Below, one piece after another: positions 39,801 through 51,172 of a stretch of 64,000 nt of DNA. Source of the DNA: Nipponacmea schrenckii. Taxonomy: Eukaryota; Mollusca; Gastropoda; Lottiidae. Each line of letters begins with the position of its first letter. The first letter of the stretch is position 1. The stretch covers positions 11,738,338 to 11,802,337 of the forward strand of contig CM060199.1 in the NCBI GenBank assembly GCA_030562195.1. The letters run 5' to 3'. Both the position numbers and the translations under genes were made by a program. A model generated the notes under the pieces. It searched no databases. It had not been told where the DNA came from and saw nothing but the letters and a program-made list of their open reading frames with translations.

Positions 39801-40555
39801 TTAACATTGCCCTTCAAAAGACTTTGGATTTAGGCGCGTTTTCAATTCACTAAACATAAATGGGTGAGGTTCATGTCTGGTCTCATTGAAAGAATTGAAA
39901 TCGATACCCGGTATAATTTTAATAGATACTCGATGAGGCGCGCAATTTTTTTAACAACAGCAGATAGAGGAAACAGATGTTTAAATATTGCGGATATTGA
40001 ACTCGAGCGCGTGGCAGTTAAAATGAAAGCACGTTGTGGGTAGAGGATGTTGCGAATATTTCAGACGAAAACTATTTACAGAAGTGAAAAGACAAAATCT
40101 AACAACCACACAACATATTGATATTTTCAAGAGTAAACTACGCACCAATTTCAGGCGGCAAAGATCCGATGTCATCTGCTTCCACAAAAACATCAGAAGT
40201 CTTTGCAGGCGTTGCTTCTACGTCTGTTAAACTGGCACCCAGAGATGAAAATCCCTCATCTTTTTCTTCCTTTACTTTTCCCATTTCAATATCAATTTCC
40301 AGCTTCGAGTCTTTTCCAGGCACCCCTTTGCAGACGGCGTGGCCATTTTTGGTGGAAGCCCCCTGGGAGAGTAAAAGATGGAAGATCATAAGCAAAATTA
40401 AAACCCAGACGGGTTATTTTGCTTTTAATTAAAAATGAAGGAATATTCCTTACCTTTTCTTCCACAAACCCTTCATCAATTCCATCCACAAGATTAAACA
40501 AATCCGGCGTCAACGTTTTCTCCGCTTCATTGTTCATGGGAGTCCTTTTCGTCAT
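24872..40555 (-). CDS. SLC34 sodium-dependent phosphate cotransporter (NaPi-II)
   Basis: Eight exons: 40454-40555, 40146-40362, 33989-34120, 32377-32508, 27923-28114, 27415-27533, 26457-26643 and 24872-26055. They total 2265 nt (754 aa; human SLC34A2 is 690 aa) with every junction in phase. The protein imports inorganic phosphate with Na+ across the plasma membrane. The inverted repeat architecture is clear. Repeat 1 has the QSSSTSTS motif at about residue 179 (exon 4) and [10 protein letters not shown] in exon 5. Repeat 2 has QSSSVFTS at about 442 and [10 protein letters not shown] in exon 8. Between them lies the large extracellular loop with many N-glycosylation sequons (exon 7). [12 protein letters not shown] in exon 3 is characteristic. 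The C-terminus has a Cys cluster (CKCCPCASC), as in NaPi-IIb, then a long Ser-rich cytoplasmic tail. Introns 2 and 4 host a minisatellite and a Penelope-like element. Confidence 0.95.
28115..29599. other. SLC34 intron 4, part left of the Penelope element
   Basis: AT-rich intron sequence. A segment near 28195-28260 with repeated CAATCAAT and a GTGCTTTACAG word looks like dispersed-repeat sequence. No ORF with coding character is visible. Confidence 0.35.
29619..31674 (+). pseudogene. Penelope-like RT / GIY-YIG protein, broken by one frameshift
   Basis: The first frame (29619-29996) carries the N-terminal RT region ([15 protein letters not shown] block). It stops at 29994-29996, and similarity resumes in another frame just before 30000 and runs to the stop at 31672-31674. 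In the second segment, counting from 30031, there is [13 protein letters not shown] (about 8-20), motif [11 protein letters not shown] (about 90-99), motif [17 protein letters not shown] (about 152-167), the catalytic FLDD (189-192) and FLDTTV (231-236). A Cys-rich linker (CLKSSCLTC, about 346-354) precedes the GIY-YIG domain (IIYLISC through [14 protein letters not shown], about 385-475). The segment at 30031 begins at TTG, so it is not a real start. Apart from the shift the sequence is well preserved, suggesting recent activity. Confidence 0.9.
31441..31899 (+). repeat. Penelope 3'-end direct repeat, copy 1
   Basis: 459 bp covering the last 78 codons of the endonuclease frame plus the 3' UTR with a long T run. 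It is virtually identical to the copy at 31904-32362. Penelope-like elements often sit in partial tandem arrays that create pseudo-LTRs. Confidence 0.95.
31904..32362 (+). repeat. Penelope 3'-end direct repeat, copy 2
   Basis: Second copy, separated from the first by only 4 bp. Its frame from 31901 reproduces the C-terminal part of the element's protein. It directly abuts the SLC34 exon-4 splice donor region. Confidence 0.95.
32509..33988. other. SLC34 intron 3
   Basis: AT-rich intron between exons 4 and 3. The patch at 32995-33060 has repeated CTTCCGG words, similar in style to the GC-richer patches in the SETD3 intron element at 60-62 kb. No coding signal is seen. Confidence 0.35.
34121..38239. 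other. SLC34 intron 2, unique part
   Basis: Long AT-rich intron without coding signal that I can support. The 50-bp minisatellite follows directly to the right. Confidence 0.4.
38240..39275. repeat. 50-bp minisatellite, about 21 copies, in SLC34 intron 2
   Basis: Unit of exactly 50 bp (core AGAGATATCATGTAGTTTGT, then AGTATAGAATAAAACATTGT and TATAAATTGT) repeated head to tail over about 1035 bp with scattered substitutions and no length drift. A variant pair carrying TTGTCATAAA then GTAGCATAG and TTGTAATAAA recurs at 38611 and 39061, 450 bp (nine units) apart. This points to block duplication inside the array. Confidence 0.95.
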
Positions 40556-41690
40556 TGGAATTGGTTTTTAATACTACAAGAGTATGAAAAACCGGCGCTC
40601 GGCTCTCAGTCTATGACTAGGTGATATCAATAGTAAAATATGAACTGAGTCGAACCACGTTGAATGTAGTAGAAATAGTCGATAACTTCACTCGTGTTCA
40701 GTGCGTGAAACTTTTTTTGCCTTTAGATTCTATCAACCAGTCCTTTTGCATTGCGAGGACTTTATTGAAAAAAATTATTTCAGACCAACTAGATCTCGAC
40801 TAGTTCATTAATAAATATGTGTTGTAAATGCGCATGACGTAATGAGTAATTTTATTGGTCGGATAAAATAGCGGTCTTGCTTTAACTAATCAAAACGTTC
40901 GCATTAAAAACAAAAAATTTTTTAGCCCATATTTTAGAAATATTTTTCAATTTTGAAAACTTGTGAATTCGTTAGTGCGACACTTTCTGATGTAACAGGT
41001 ATAGTGCGCACTTGAAAAGAAAATATATAAGAAACTGTAGATAATATTTCAACATATTTTTAATAAGCTTAAAAAGCTACAATAAGGGGCTACAGGTTTC
41101 ACAGGGCCATCATGGTTTATGGGACTTTTACTGATAAGAGTTTATTATTATCATTATTATTCATTGTCTTAAATCAGTCCATAAGATTGACAGAGCATTC
41201 AGTAGTAAACCCCCCAACTTCATATGCTCAGTCCTATAAACTATTGCTAAACTTAACTAAACTGAGTAAGAAATTCATGCCCCTTTTTTTTTAGTAAGGG
41301 GGTTATGATCGTGTCTATAAGGTACAAATTTTAGGCTCTACGTAGAATTGATCACTTTAAAGTGGTTTAAACTAGACTTTGTTTATGTTTAGTATTTTCC
41401 GGGTGAACCATTATCAGACATAAATGACAGTACACTTAGGATGGGCTCGCTATTAAAATTAACAATAGAACGACTTTATTTTTAGTACCGGTAACCAGTT
41501 ATAAAGCAAAAGTACAGGATTACACTTTATGCAATAAGGGGAAGGGTCACAGGCTTTATAACGGTAATTATGATATAAATAGAATTACCTTCGATCCTGT
41601 CAGAAAGCTATTCTAGTGTTAGTCTACAAATGCTTGAATGGGGCAAAACCCTTTTAAGAACAATTTGTGAGTATTTCAAAGGTATGCCTA
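40556..41690. other. SLC34 promoter region
   Basis: Upstream of the SLC34 start codon on the minus strand. Short palindromic or GC-richer patches occur near 40590. I see no further gene. Confidence 0.4.
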
Positions 41691-42375
41691 CCCCCCACCC
41701 CCGACATTAAATGCGCCTCATTGCTGAAAACTTAAAAACCTAGATTGGTGTTATAGGTATTTACATTAGGACTTGGTTAGGTAGCCCAGTCTGAAGATGG
41801 AAGTAAACCTTATAATAACTTGAGTACACCCCATCCCCACCCCCGTCAGAAATCCAGGAGGGGGACATGATATCCTGTGCCCCCCCCCCCCCCACCACAA
41901 ATGGTTTGAGTAGGGTGTCTTGTAGGCGTAAAATAGGCACAATTTGGCATTCAAGAACATCAAAGTTCTGAAATTTTGCGCATACGGCGACAGGTGACAA
42001 TTTGCTCGTTTTCTGCACCTGCTCTTCAGAAGCGTCGTCGCGGCGTCACGAAGTCGGTCGCATATTTTCGTCAATCATGTCATGTAATCAATAAAATTGA
42101 AGATAAAAAAAAAAACCGCGATTGTGCGAAAGATTGTGTGCACCCTATATTACCCGATCTCGAGGAGCACGAAATTTATATAGTCAATTCTTCTATTCTT
42201 GGCAATATTATTTGATGACTGGAAAATTCAGTAACATGCAAGAAGGTGCTTTTCTATCAATAATATTTGGGAGAGCTATAAAGATACGGTGTCACAAGCT
42301 CAACTGAAACGTTCTCATGCCCACCACTTTTGAGTAAATCATGGGTACGCCACTGGTCCCCCCCCCCCCCAACAT
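41691..42375. repeat. Poly-C tracts with AGTGGCGTA-type transposon footprints
   Basis: C homopolymers lie at about 41880-41893 and 42358-42370. On the minus strand the second reads GGGG...ACCAGTGGCGTACCCATGATTT. That wording is typical of a widespread invertebrate non-autonomous repeat end (AGTGGCGTAGCC-like). A related GGGGG...GGATTTCTGACGG segment lies at 41835-41860. Likely remnants of dispersed repeats; element boundaries are not clear. Confidence 0.5.
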
Positions 42376-44547
42376 TGAAAGAGCGATCTGCGCCCCTGGA
42401 TAAAACGTGTATTGTCAATAAGGTTGAAACTATGAATTGTCCTTTCTTTACTGGCTTTAGGCTATTGCACATCCTAAATCGATTAAAACAATCAAAACAT
42501 GTTCAAATTTAATGTTTTATTGTTAAAATCATAATTCAACTTTGGATAATATTTTTCTTGCTTGATGACAATCATTTTATTGTTTATACAGTACAAATCG
42601 ATTCGTACCCTAATTATATCTATAAATTATTATGATTTTGATGTATTATAACACAATGACAATCTTATAAATAATAATTGACTTTAAGGGATTTACTCTC
42701 TAATATATTAGTTTACCAATTGGGTTCGTTTTCTAGGAATATGTACGTTTAGAATGTAGCTATCTGAGACTTAGATATTTGCAATATCCACGCCAATCGA
42801 GTGCTAGAGCTCAGCTGTCTTTTCTACTTTTCAGATTTAAAATCCGTTAAATAGGCGAGTAAAATATTTGTTCACACCTGTTTCTGATTGATTAATAGGC
42901 CTATTAATTAGTTAAGAATTACGTCAACGACTTTTAACGGCTATTTCTTTGTGAACAATATAATTCATGATTGTGGATGTCTCGTTAAGTTAAAATTCAA
43001 GGACTAAGGTTACTTACTATTTCAAAAGCTAAAGTAGTAAAAACCATAGTGTTTAGTACCAAGGGCCTACTGTTATTGTTCTATAATCAAATCAGCGGGA
43101 AAAAGTGCGCATGCACCAAGGGAGAAAGGTCGAAAAAGCAGCAATAATTTGAAGTCATTTGATTTATTGATTAATGGGCCTATTTTCTCGTTTTAGGTAT
43201 ATTTTGGTCGCTGGAATTAATATATCTTTAAAAGTCTTATAGTAGGCCATATCTGCTCCATCTTTTTCGACGTCTCTTTTTAAATTGGTAGGTTATAAGC
43301 CCTAATTCCTACTATTTCAGAACACCATGTAGACAGTACGTAGTTCAATAGTATTCGAGAGAACCATTTGTACCGGTTAGTCCTGTAAATCCTGCTGGCA
43401 CCGATCTTCTCCAGATTACCCGTACCCGATAACAGCTCAGCTAGGTCAACTGGAATAATGAGGAAAGACGATTTCTTCACCGAAGTTTTAGGTTCGACTT
43501 TAAACAGTTAATTTATTGACAATCAAATATGAAATCAAGTTAAAGTTGGTTTCCCTCATTAATTAGAGCCAAATTAAGCTTACTAATTGATTAATTGGGG
43601 TTTTCTAATGAATAATCCATGTATTCTCAAGTTCAAAAGACCTATGTGGGCGTAGAAATGCTTGTTGAATCCATTTGACTCTGATCTGCATTGAAACGCT
43701 AAATTTAGACTCCATGTTTGTTCAAGTGACCAAAATGACGTCATATTATTGAAGGCGTATAAGAATTGATTTTGTATTTTATTATCAATGAGTTAAAACT
43801 TATTTAAATTAATTCATAATGTTTTTAAAACGTTATATTTAAACGTTTGATTACCTTTTGCTAGAGATAATAAATGGAATACCAAAATTCCATTGTTGTT
43901 ATGCATGGGTGCATACATAACAACCACAGCGTCCGGCTATGTACCGAATTAACAGACTGGATGATCAAAAAAAGATCAACGACATTTTAGACTTGACGTA
44001 CATACCTATGGTAGTACCCTACCAAGGGAAATCCCGTCATAAATAGCCTAATGTCTTTTTTTTATTAGAACCCCTCTACTTTCTATTGATATAAGTATTA
44101 CAGGTCCGATTATGTTATATATAATATGTATAAAAATAATAATATTGAAAATGAGAGAAACCAACTTTAATTAGTGATGTTAGATGTGCAAATAAAAGTA
44201 TTCCTTAAAAATGGTCAAAATAACCTGCTAGAGTTGCAATTGCGATATATTACAACTCACAATAAGTGAAATCTCGGTCTATCATAAGTGACATAAAGGC
44301 CTAATATATTTAATCATTTTCCGTTTATATAACAACAAATTATTAACGAGAAGAGGTGGGCCTTTAAAGGCAATGACAATAAAAACAAACTTAAAGTATT
44401 CGAAAAAATTCGTAGCTGGCATGAAATAACAGATAATGTTCGAATTGTATATCGAAATTCAGCCTGGCAATTATGGAACTAACAGCTCATAACACGAATA
44501 GTTGACACTGTTTTGTACCTATGTCCCATCATCATAATATTATTATT
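42376..44547. other. Intergenic, nothing recognised
   Basis: AT-rich sequence with only short chance ORFs. No homology, RNA gene or ordered repeat seen. Confidence 0.4.
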
Positions 44548-45124
44548 GCTAACTCTTCTCCCAGCCTCTGATAGCTATTTGGACAGATATGACTGGGGGA
44601 GAGTCACAAAAACTAGGCACCAAAAACTTGGGATTTTCCGCACATCCGCGGGTGCGGGGTTTTTAAACGTATTTACATACCTCGAATTCACCAAACCTCG
44701 ATTTATTTGGAAAGTTAGATGTTTTTTGTAGTTCAACCATACTATCATTATCCCCCAACACCACTCATACCACGCATGTTTGCGTCAAATATTTTTTCAA
44801 GAATTCCAATCACTCAGTTGCCATCTCAAATTGCGTGCACATAAAAAAAAATCGACGTTAAACGGTCACGTTATAGAAACACACCATCCATCATCTTGTA
44901 CCTTTATTTTATGACCCAATATTATAAGGTCGGAATTTGTGATGCCCGCGCAATTTGAAATGGCGATTGAGCGATTGAAATTCTTGAAAAAAAAGTTTGA
45001 CGCATTCAATGCGTGGCATGAGTGGTGTAGGGGGATAATGATGGCATGATTGAATCGAGGTTTGGTTGATTCGATTTGATTAAATATGTTTAAAACCCCC
45101 GCACCCGCGAAGTAGTCCGAAACT
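44548..45124. mobile_element. Foldback (inverted-repeat) element A
   Basis: The left arm (CCAGCCTCTGATAGC, GGGATTTTCCGCAC, the GCGGGTGCGGGG block, CAAGAATTCCAATCACTCAG and GCCATCTCAAATTGCG) reappears in reverse complement from about 44950 to 45115 (CGCAATTTGAAATGGCG, GAGCGATTGAAATTCTTG, CACCCGCGAAGTAGTCC). The element is thus a long hairpin with a short centre. It has no ORF. This is a non-autonomous foldback or MITE-like structure. Confidence 0.75.
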
Positions 45125-45814
45125 GGCTGACTCTATTCCCAGCCTCTGATAGCTATTTGGACAGATATGACTGGGGGAGAGTCAGAAAAACTAAGCACCT
45201 AAAACTTGGGATTTTCCGCACCTCCGCGGGTGCGGGGGTTTTAAACGTATTTACATACCGGTACCTCAAATCCACTAAACCAAGATATATTTGGAAAGAT
45301 GGATGTTTTTGTAGTTCAGTCCTGCAATAATTATGCCCTTTCACCATTCATGTCACGCCTGTGTTTTTTTTTCAAGAATTTCAATCACTCAGTCGCCATC
45401 TCAAATTGCGTGCGCATTAAAAAATTCCGACGTAAAACGGTCAGGTGATAGAAACAAACGAACAATCATCATGTATTTTCATTTTATGACCCAGTAACGT
45501 CTGAATTTTGGATGCGCGGGCATTTCGAAATGGCGACTGGGCGATTGAAATTCTTGAAAAAAAAAACTTTAACGCAGCCATAAGCGTTGCATGAGTACAC
45601 CCGCGGAGGTGCGGAAAATCCCAAGTTTTAGGTGCCTAGTTATTCTGACTCTCCCCCAGCCAAATCTGTCCAAATAGCTATCAGAGGCTGGGAATAGAGT
45701 CAGCAAGTTTCGGACTACCGCGAAGGTGCGGGAAATCCCAAGTTTTTGGTGCCCAGCCATATCTGTCCAAATAGCTATCAGAAGCTGAGAATAGAGTCAG
45801 TAAGTATCGGACTA
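45125..45814. mobile_element. Foldback element B, adjacent copy
   Basis: A second member of the same family begins immediately after element A with the same CCAGCCTCTGATAGC block. Its right arm (45510-45810) contains the reverse complements, including CAAATAGCTATCAGAGGCTG. That terminal block appears twice at the right end (about 45665-45690 and 45765-45790), with a small duplication between. It has no ORF. Confidence 0.75.
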
Positions 45815-48800
45815 GAATTAATGAAAACAATGATTTAATGGAGGCCGCCATTTTGAATTAGTCCAAATAAGTGACGTAGGTTTGCCAAGAGAGGTTATTA
45901 GTCTCTAAATGACGAGAATCTGGGATTCTGACAGAAACGGTTGGTTCATGTTGTAACGTTTCTTGTAATTGTTCAATTTGTAACGTTTCTTGTTGGTATT
46001 GAGACAGACGGGGTCTCTGGAGGTTCAGGGTTCATGTATATATGTCCAAACGTTGTTATGGTATTGTATGACTTGAACACAAACCCCTTTCAGTTCCCAT
46101 ATAGGCTACAATATCTCACCTGTCTTGATCCCAAATGTAACTATTATGGTTTTGTTTAAAAAAAAGGAGGGTTCACATTAGAAAGCCAAGACGATGATTG
46201 TCTCATTTGACAAGCGCTCTGACTTAAACGTCTATAGAAGATTTCACGTCTTCTCGAGTCATACGCTTCCCGAAGACTCATAAAATTGCATTTTCAACCT
46301 CTTTCTACCAAATGCCAGCTATATTAAAATTTTACCCCAGAAGTCTTGCCGACCTTGTACTTTATTCACCCCAAAAAGTTATTTTACACCCATACTTGGC
46401 AAATAAACAACATCTTAATCAGTTACACCTGTATATTTACTTGTTATTAGTGACGTCACACAGGTAGATTACGTTAGTCATATGTACCTGATATCTGTGT
46501 TTCAACGTCTGGTGTTTTTATTGGTGAATATCCATGATATTTAGGCCTACTCTATTATTCTTTCTTATAATATTATCTTCGGTTATTTGAGATTTTCCGC
46601 CTTCTCTGGGTTTTTTTTCTGGTTGTTTAATTCATCTAGGAAAAAGAGGATATTTTTAAAACCAGCAAAGAATAATCAGCTAATTTTAAAGTAATTTTCA
46701 CGAACTTGTCTTACCTTTGGTATTATCCATCATCCTCAAAATACTTAACTTAATCTTGGCCTTGAATAGATTAAGAGATCAAACGTGATTCCTGCCAAAA
46801 CCAACACCCGACAACCAGCTTTGTTGTGCGTAAAAAAAAGTCTAGTCCGAAGCAAACAGACTCAAAATCTTATTAAAATAATACATGTATTTCTATTATT
46901 GATATACATAATAGGCCGAAACTTCGTATGGTACTTACATAAAATTATCTCAGGAAATTTCTATGGTGCTTAAATGGAAACAACACAAACGAATATAGAT
47001 CACAGCCATTTTGAATATCAAAAATATGAAAAAAGGCTTAATATTTCAAGCAAGCCTTCAAATCAAATTTATTATAATATTAATATAATAATTAATATTC
47101 GACGTAGGTAGGGATAGCTCCGTCGATGTGAGTTGGATTGTCGATTCCATTGCTTCTAATACTCATTAAAGTAAGAATAATTCTGATGCATCACACAGTG
47201 CTTGAGAAAGTCGAGACGATAGGATTCTTTCATCCCCTCACAAGTATCCAACTACAGAGGTTATAAAGAAAGAACATTCCGGACTATATATATATAAACT
47301 CCTGCCAATTAATTTACGTTGTTATAATATAAGTACTATCTTTTATTTATAGAGGATCTCTGATAAAAATAGCCGACGTCTGGTCTATAAGATGCAGTAT
47401 GTATATTATAACCAGACCAGATGTTCAGTTGTCCTTCCAACAACCTTTATAAGAAATCTTACTTTAGAAGCGAATTTATAACAAAAAAGGGTAAAAGTTT
47501 GCTTTAATTGGTTAAAAATCTATCTTATGCAAACTTTAGGAATTTTTTCACTACCTTCATATTATGACCTACAAAATATTTTAAAAAGTTAAAGTTTCAT
47601 GATTGAGGGGTACCACCGTCTGTTCTAGATTTTTCTAGATTTTTTCTATTCGAATCACGCTCCTGAAAACGTGTTCAATCATTGTTTATAGGCGAAATGA
47701 ATATAAATGCTCGTAGATTGAAACAAAATCGCTTTCAAAGCCATTTATTTTACTTATAAAGTCGTTAGTCAAATTGTAGTTCTCTAAGTACTTAAAGTTA
47801 ACTTCTGTATAGATTTTTGCATCCCGTTGGAGGAGATTTAATAAGGAAACTGGAATTCGCCTGTGGGGTGTAATTAACAGAACAAAAAGAAGTTCTGTTT
47901 TTCAACATTTGGATTAACTTTCCAGCAGCAAGTTTATGTCTAATTCCCTGGTTATCAGTTCCCATCAACTGTTGTGAAAGCCCCATCATTCGCCACTTAT
48001 CTCTTTTATGCTCATATTCGTTCTCAGTTTATCTCGCATTGGATTGATACAGTCTTAAATGATTAAATGAAGTCTAGGTTATCAAGACCCTTTTCAAGGA
48101 TTTTCGATAAATAATAAATTAACTTAATTTTCTTTTTGGAAATACTTCAATCTATATCAGAAAATAACAGGTCGTGTGCAAATAAACGTAAAAAACTAAC
48201 TCGATGAATTTATCAAGATTTTGTCATTAAAAAAAAAAGATCATTGAATTAAAACGTATAAAACTACATCAAGAGAAATCTTATCAGAAACGATGGACGT
48301 AAAACTCCAATGATTTATATGAGGGAAACTTAAATAATAGTTACACCTTCCCAGTCTTAAGTTGTACTTACTTTCACAAGATTATATTATTAGTCTGCAT
48401 TGTTTTCTCCGTTAATGCAATCGCAACTAGAAAATTTAGACAACGTGGTTAACTGTATATGTTGAGTTTTTGCTCACCTATCAAAAACAACTTATGTATC
48501 AGATGAAAGTAGTTGTCCATAGTCGTATATTATGCACGAGTCTCCTGCGTGTGATCATATTAACAAGACAACCCGTATCGATTGGCCGATTTGAAAATCA
48601 CATGACATATTTTCACTGTAGGTCTCAAAAAGAAGTTTACCTCGGCCTAACAGATACTACCTCCTAGGCTACAAATACACGTTAACTTCTCAAACTTGGC
48701 CGATGTATTATTGGTAAAGTTTCGAAATTTAAATTTAATGTTTGTTCTAAGAGGAAGTATTCCTTTAAACGAAAAACCGTGAAAATATAACAGTTTCTGG

Positions 48801-50006
48801 CACGTTTCCTGTTAAGAAGACGACAAGGTTTTTAATACAGCTATTTAAATAGAATGGACTCTTTCATGAATTTAGTGACTTTGAAGTGAGATCATAAGTG
48901 ACATGTTGTGAATAAAAACATTCGTTTGATTACATACAGAGGGCCAAATACCGAATTATTTAAATAAACTTTTATCTTATCACAAATAATATTATCAAAC
49001 CCTGATATACTTTTTTTTTTAAATTACGTCTACAGTGGTCATGTTGATGAGTTATACTCATGTTCTAATTTACATGTAGTTGTAGTTCAACAAATTCGGG
49101 CCATGTCTAAAATACACGGGGAACCATACAGCAATAAAGTAGACTATTAATCTTTTTAATCAAATTATGTAAGAGTTGGTTTGTTCGACGGGACACATTA
49201 TACAAAAATTGTCTTTTTTATTGTGTTTCCGATAGTCTAACATCCTAATTTTATACCGAAAGACAGTTAAAAGACAGGAAGTTTCTCGGACTACGACCTT
49301 GTAAAGTAGGTCTGAAGTGTCAGAATAAATGCGTCAATAAAAGACATACAAAACCGAATTAATGCAAATGAGACTCGTTGTACGTCGTTAAGAGGAATGC
49401 TGTTTGGAATTGGCTAAAATGCAAGTGCATCAAGCAAATATTAAAATTTCGTTGAAGAAAAGATCTCTCCATCCTGGAACTATTTTTGCAACTTTGTTTG
49501 ATGTCAAATGTGCGAGTGTAATCTGTTTAAATGTCTAAATATGTCTAATTTAGTTATAAATTATATATTTTTACATAACGTAAGCCATATTTTTCTTAGA
49601 GTTAAACCTATAAATTACCTTATTTTTCGCCAATGAGTGCTTGAAAACTTGATTTAGGTACATCTGTTTTGTGTACACCGCTTCCTAAAAGTTTATTAAT
49701 TATCTTTTATATCTCTTCATTAGTAACATGTCTAATCTTCCCGTAGAACCAAAAGTACTTAATGTTTTCGTCAAAAAAAAACCTGACCATCTTGCACATC
49801 AATGAGAATGCTGCCAAGAGCCAAGATTAACCTCGGGTGCTCGCAAAATTTTCGTCTAAATCAAACTAGTGCCAAAGGCGATAGTGGCATCCCATATAAT
49901 ACAAAATGAATGTACCATCCCATGTTGTTATAAATGATTATCCAATGGGGGGCGATGTTTGTCACGTGCATTGTCAAGATCGGAGGGTATAAAAGCGCGA
50001 TCTTAG
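45815..50006. other. Intergenic, nothing recognised until a TATA-like box
   Basis: About 4.2 kb of AT-rich sequence without supported genes. A TATAAAAG at 49988-49995 lies directly before the non-LTR fragment below and may be a transposon promoter. Confidence 0.4.
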
Positions 50007-50303
50007 CGTTTTGAAACCAAAATTAACCATCCTTCTGTAGCCATCTGCAAACTGGTAACCAGACTACGCACCAACCATGTCATGCGAGACCATCAGTTCA
50101 ATGCCATTAAATGCCGATGCGGACACGTTGCCACCAGGGCGCATCTTCTCATTCAATGCACCGAATTGAAACCATCTCGTAAGACATTGACGGACTACCT
50201 GGAAACCAACGGCATACCAATCACCACCCACGGACCACTGATACAAAATAATGGAACTCATCTACCAATTTATTACCACATCTGTTTTAAACAGATAACC
50301 TAA
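50007..50303 (+). pseudogene. C-terminal fragment, probably of a non-LTR retrotransposon
   Basis: The frame is open from the stop at 50004-50006 to the stop at 50301-50303. It reads LVTRLRTNHVMRDHQFN, then CRCGHVATRAHLLIQC. This is the CxC...H...C zinc-binding pattern preceded by an LRTxH motif that follows the RNase H region in many LINE-type ORF2 proteins and related elements. Nothing upstream matches the rest of a polymerase. The assignment rests on this short motif. Confidence 0.45.
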
Positions 50304-50368
50304 GTTTCTTTTAAAATTTATATAATCAATTTTCAAAACAAGTTTCATAGCAGAAACAAAAGAGAACA

Positions 50369-50399
<31 letters not shown>

Positions 50400-50880
50400 C
50401 TTCTCTTCTTCTCTCCTTTCTCACGTCTCCTTTTCTTCTTTCTTTTAGGTCTTCAACTCTTCCAAGCACAGACAGATAATCAAACCAAACCAAACCAAAC
50501 CAAACCAACAACCACCAACAACAACCACCATGATCATAACGAGTTTTGGAAGAATGTAGAAGACTGAATCACTCACGCCACACTATCCAGGGCCGAGTTT
50601 CACCGCCATGACATTCGTTCCGACCAGATCGTACGATTTCTCAAACCACCACCAAACCAACAGTTTTCTAAATCAACCAATTGATTCTAAATCCACTACC
50701 AACGACCACCAAAGTGCAACTACCTAGTTTGCGATATCAGCAATTGCTGGAAGCGAACGTTAACTCGCCATTTACCTACCTACCTACCGTTTTGAGTTGG
50801 CCAGTCGGGCGTTGCACATGGTAGGTTGGCTCTGACGGTATATGGGAGTTTTAATGGACTCCGTTCATAAACCTTAGAGG
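50304..50880. other. Poly-T tract and low-complexity sequence before the Gypsy LTR remnant
   Basis: A run of 29 T at 50371-50399 leads into a pyrimidine-rich tract to about 50450. A (AACC A) repeat lies at 50485-50510. The remainder, with AACCACCA-rich sequence, may be retroelement leader or LTR material, but no second copy exists in the window to prove it. Confidence 0.5.
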
Positions 50881-51070
50881 GTTGTGCGATACGGAGGTGT
50901 TTTGACGGACTGCGTTCTATCCACAACTCTTGTAATCCCGTACATATGTTAGGGTTTTATGGTGTAGTGTTACGTTTTGTACTTTTGTATGTGTAGATGT
51001 TAGTTTTGTCTATAATAAAACTTGTAAGTTGTGTTCTTCTCTCATTTATTTCCTTGCAATTCACAGCATT
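50881..51070 (+). repeat. LTR-like segment, left copy
   Basis: Starts GTTGTGCGATACGGAGG and ends CAATTCACAGCATT. It contains a polyadenylation-like AATAAAA (about 51013). It matches 55143-55334 with small indels. Confidence 0.85.
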
Positions 51071-51073
51071 TAT

Positions 51074-51172
51074 TTACTGGTTTAAAGCCTCCCTTGTTTC
51101 TTGAACACTTTTCCATTTAGGACAATCTACCTTTATATGCCCTGGTTCTGAGCAGTAAAATAGCGAGAGGTC
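51074..51172 (-). pseudogene. Gag-type CCHC zinc-knuckle fragment, antisense to pol
   Basis: The minus strand reads LFYCSEPGHIKVDCPKW and ends in a stop at 51074-51076. This matches a retroelement nucleocapsid knuckle CxxCxxxGHxxxxC whose first Cys is replaced by Leu. Upstream on that strand the frame runs straight into the 61-bp array. It faces opposite to the protease and RT at 53.8-55.1 kb, so the element has been internally inverted or assembled from two pieces. Confidence 0.65.

Noticed and set aside
41761..42074. Overlapping minus-strand frames of 85 and 102 codons
   Set aside because: Their Gly/Pro-rich part is produced by the poly-C repeat, and both frames are open over the same DNA, so they are not credible genes.
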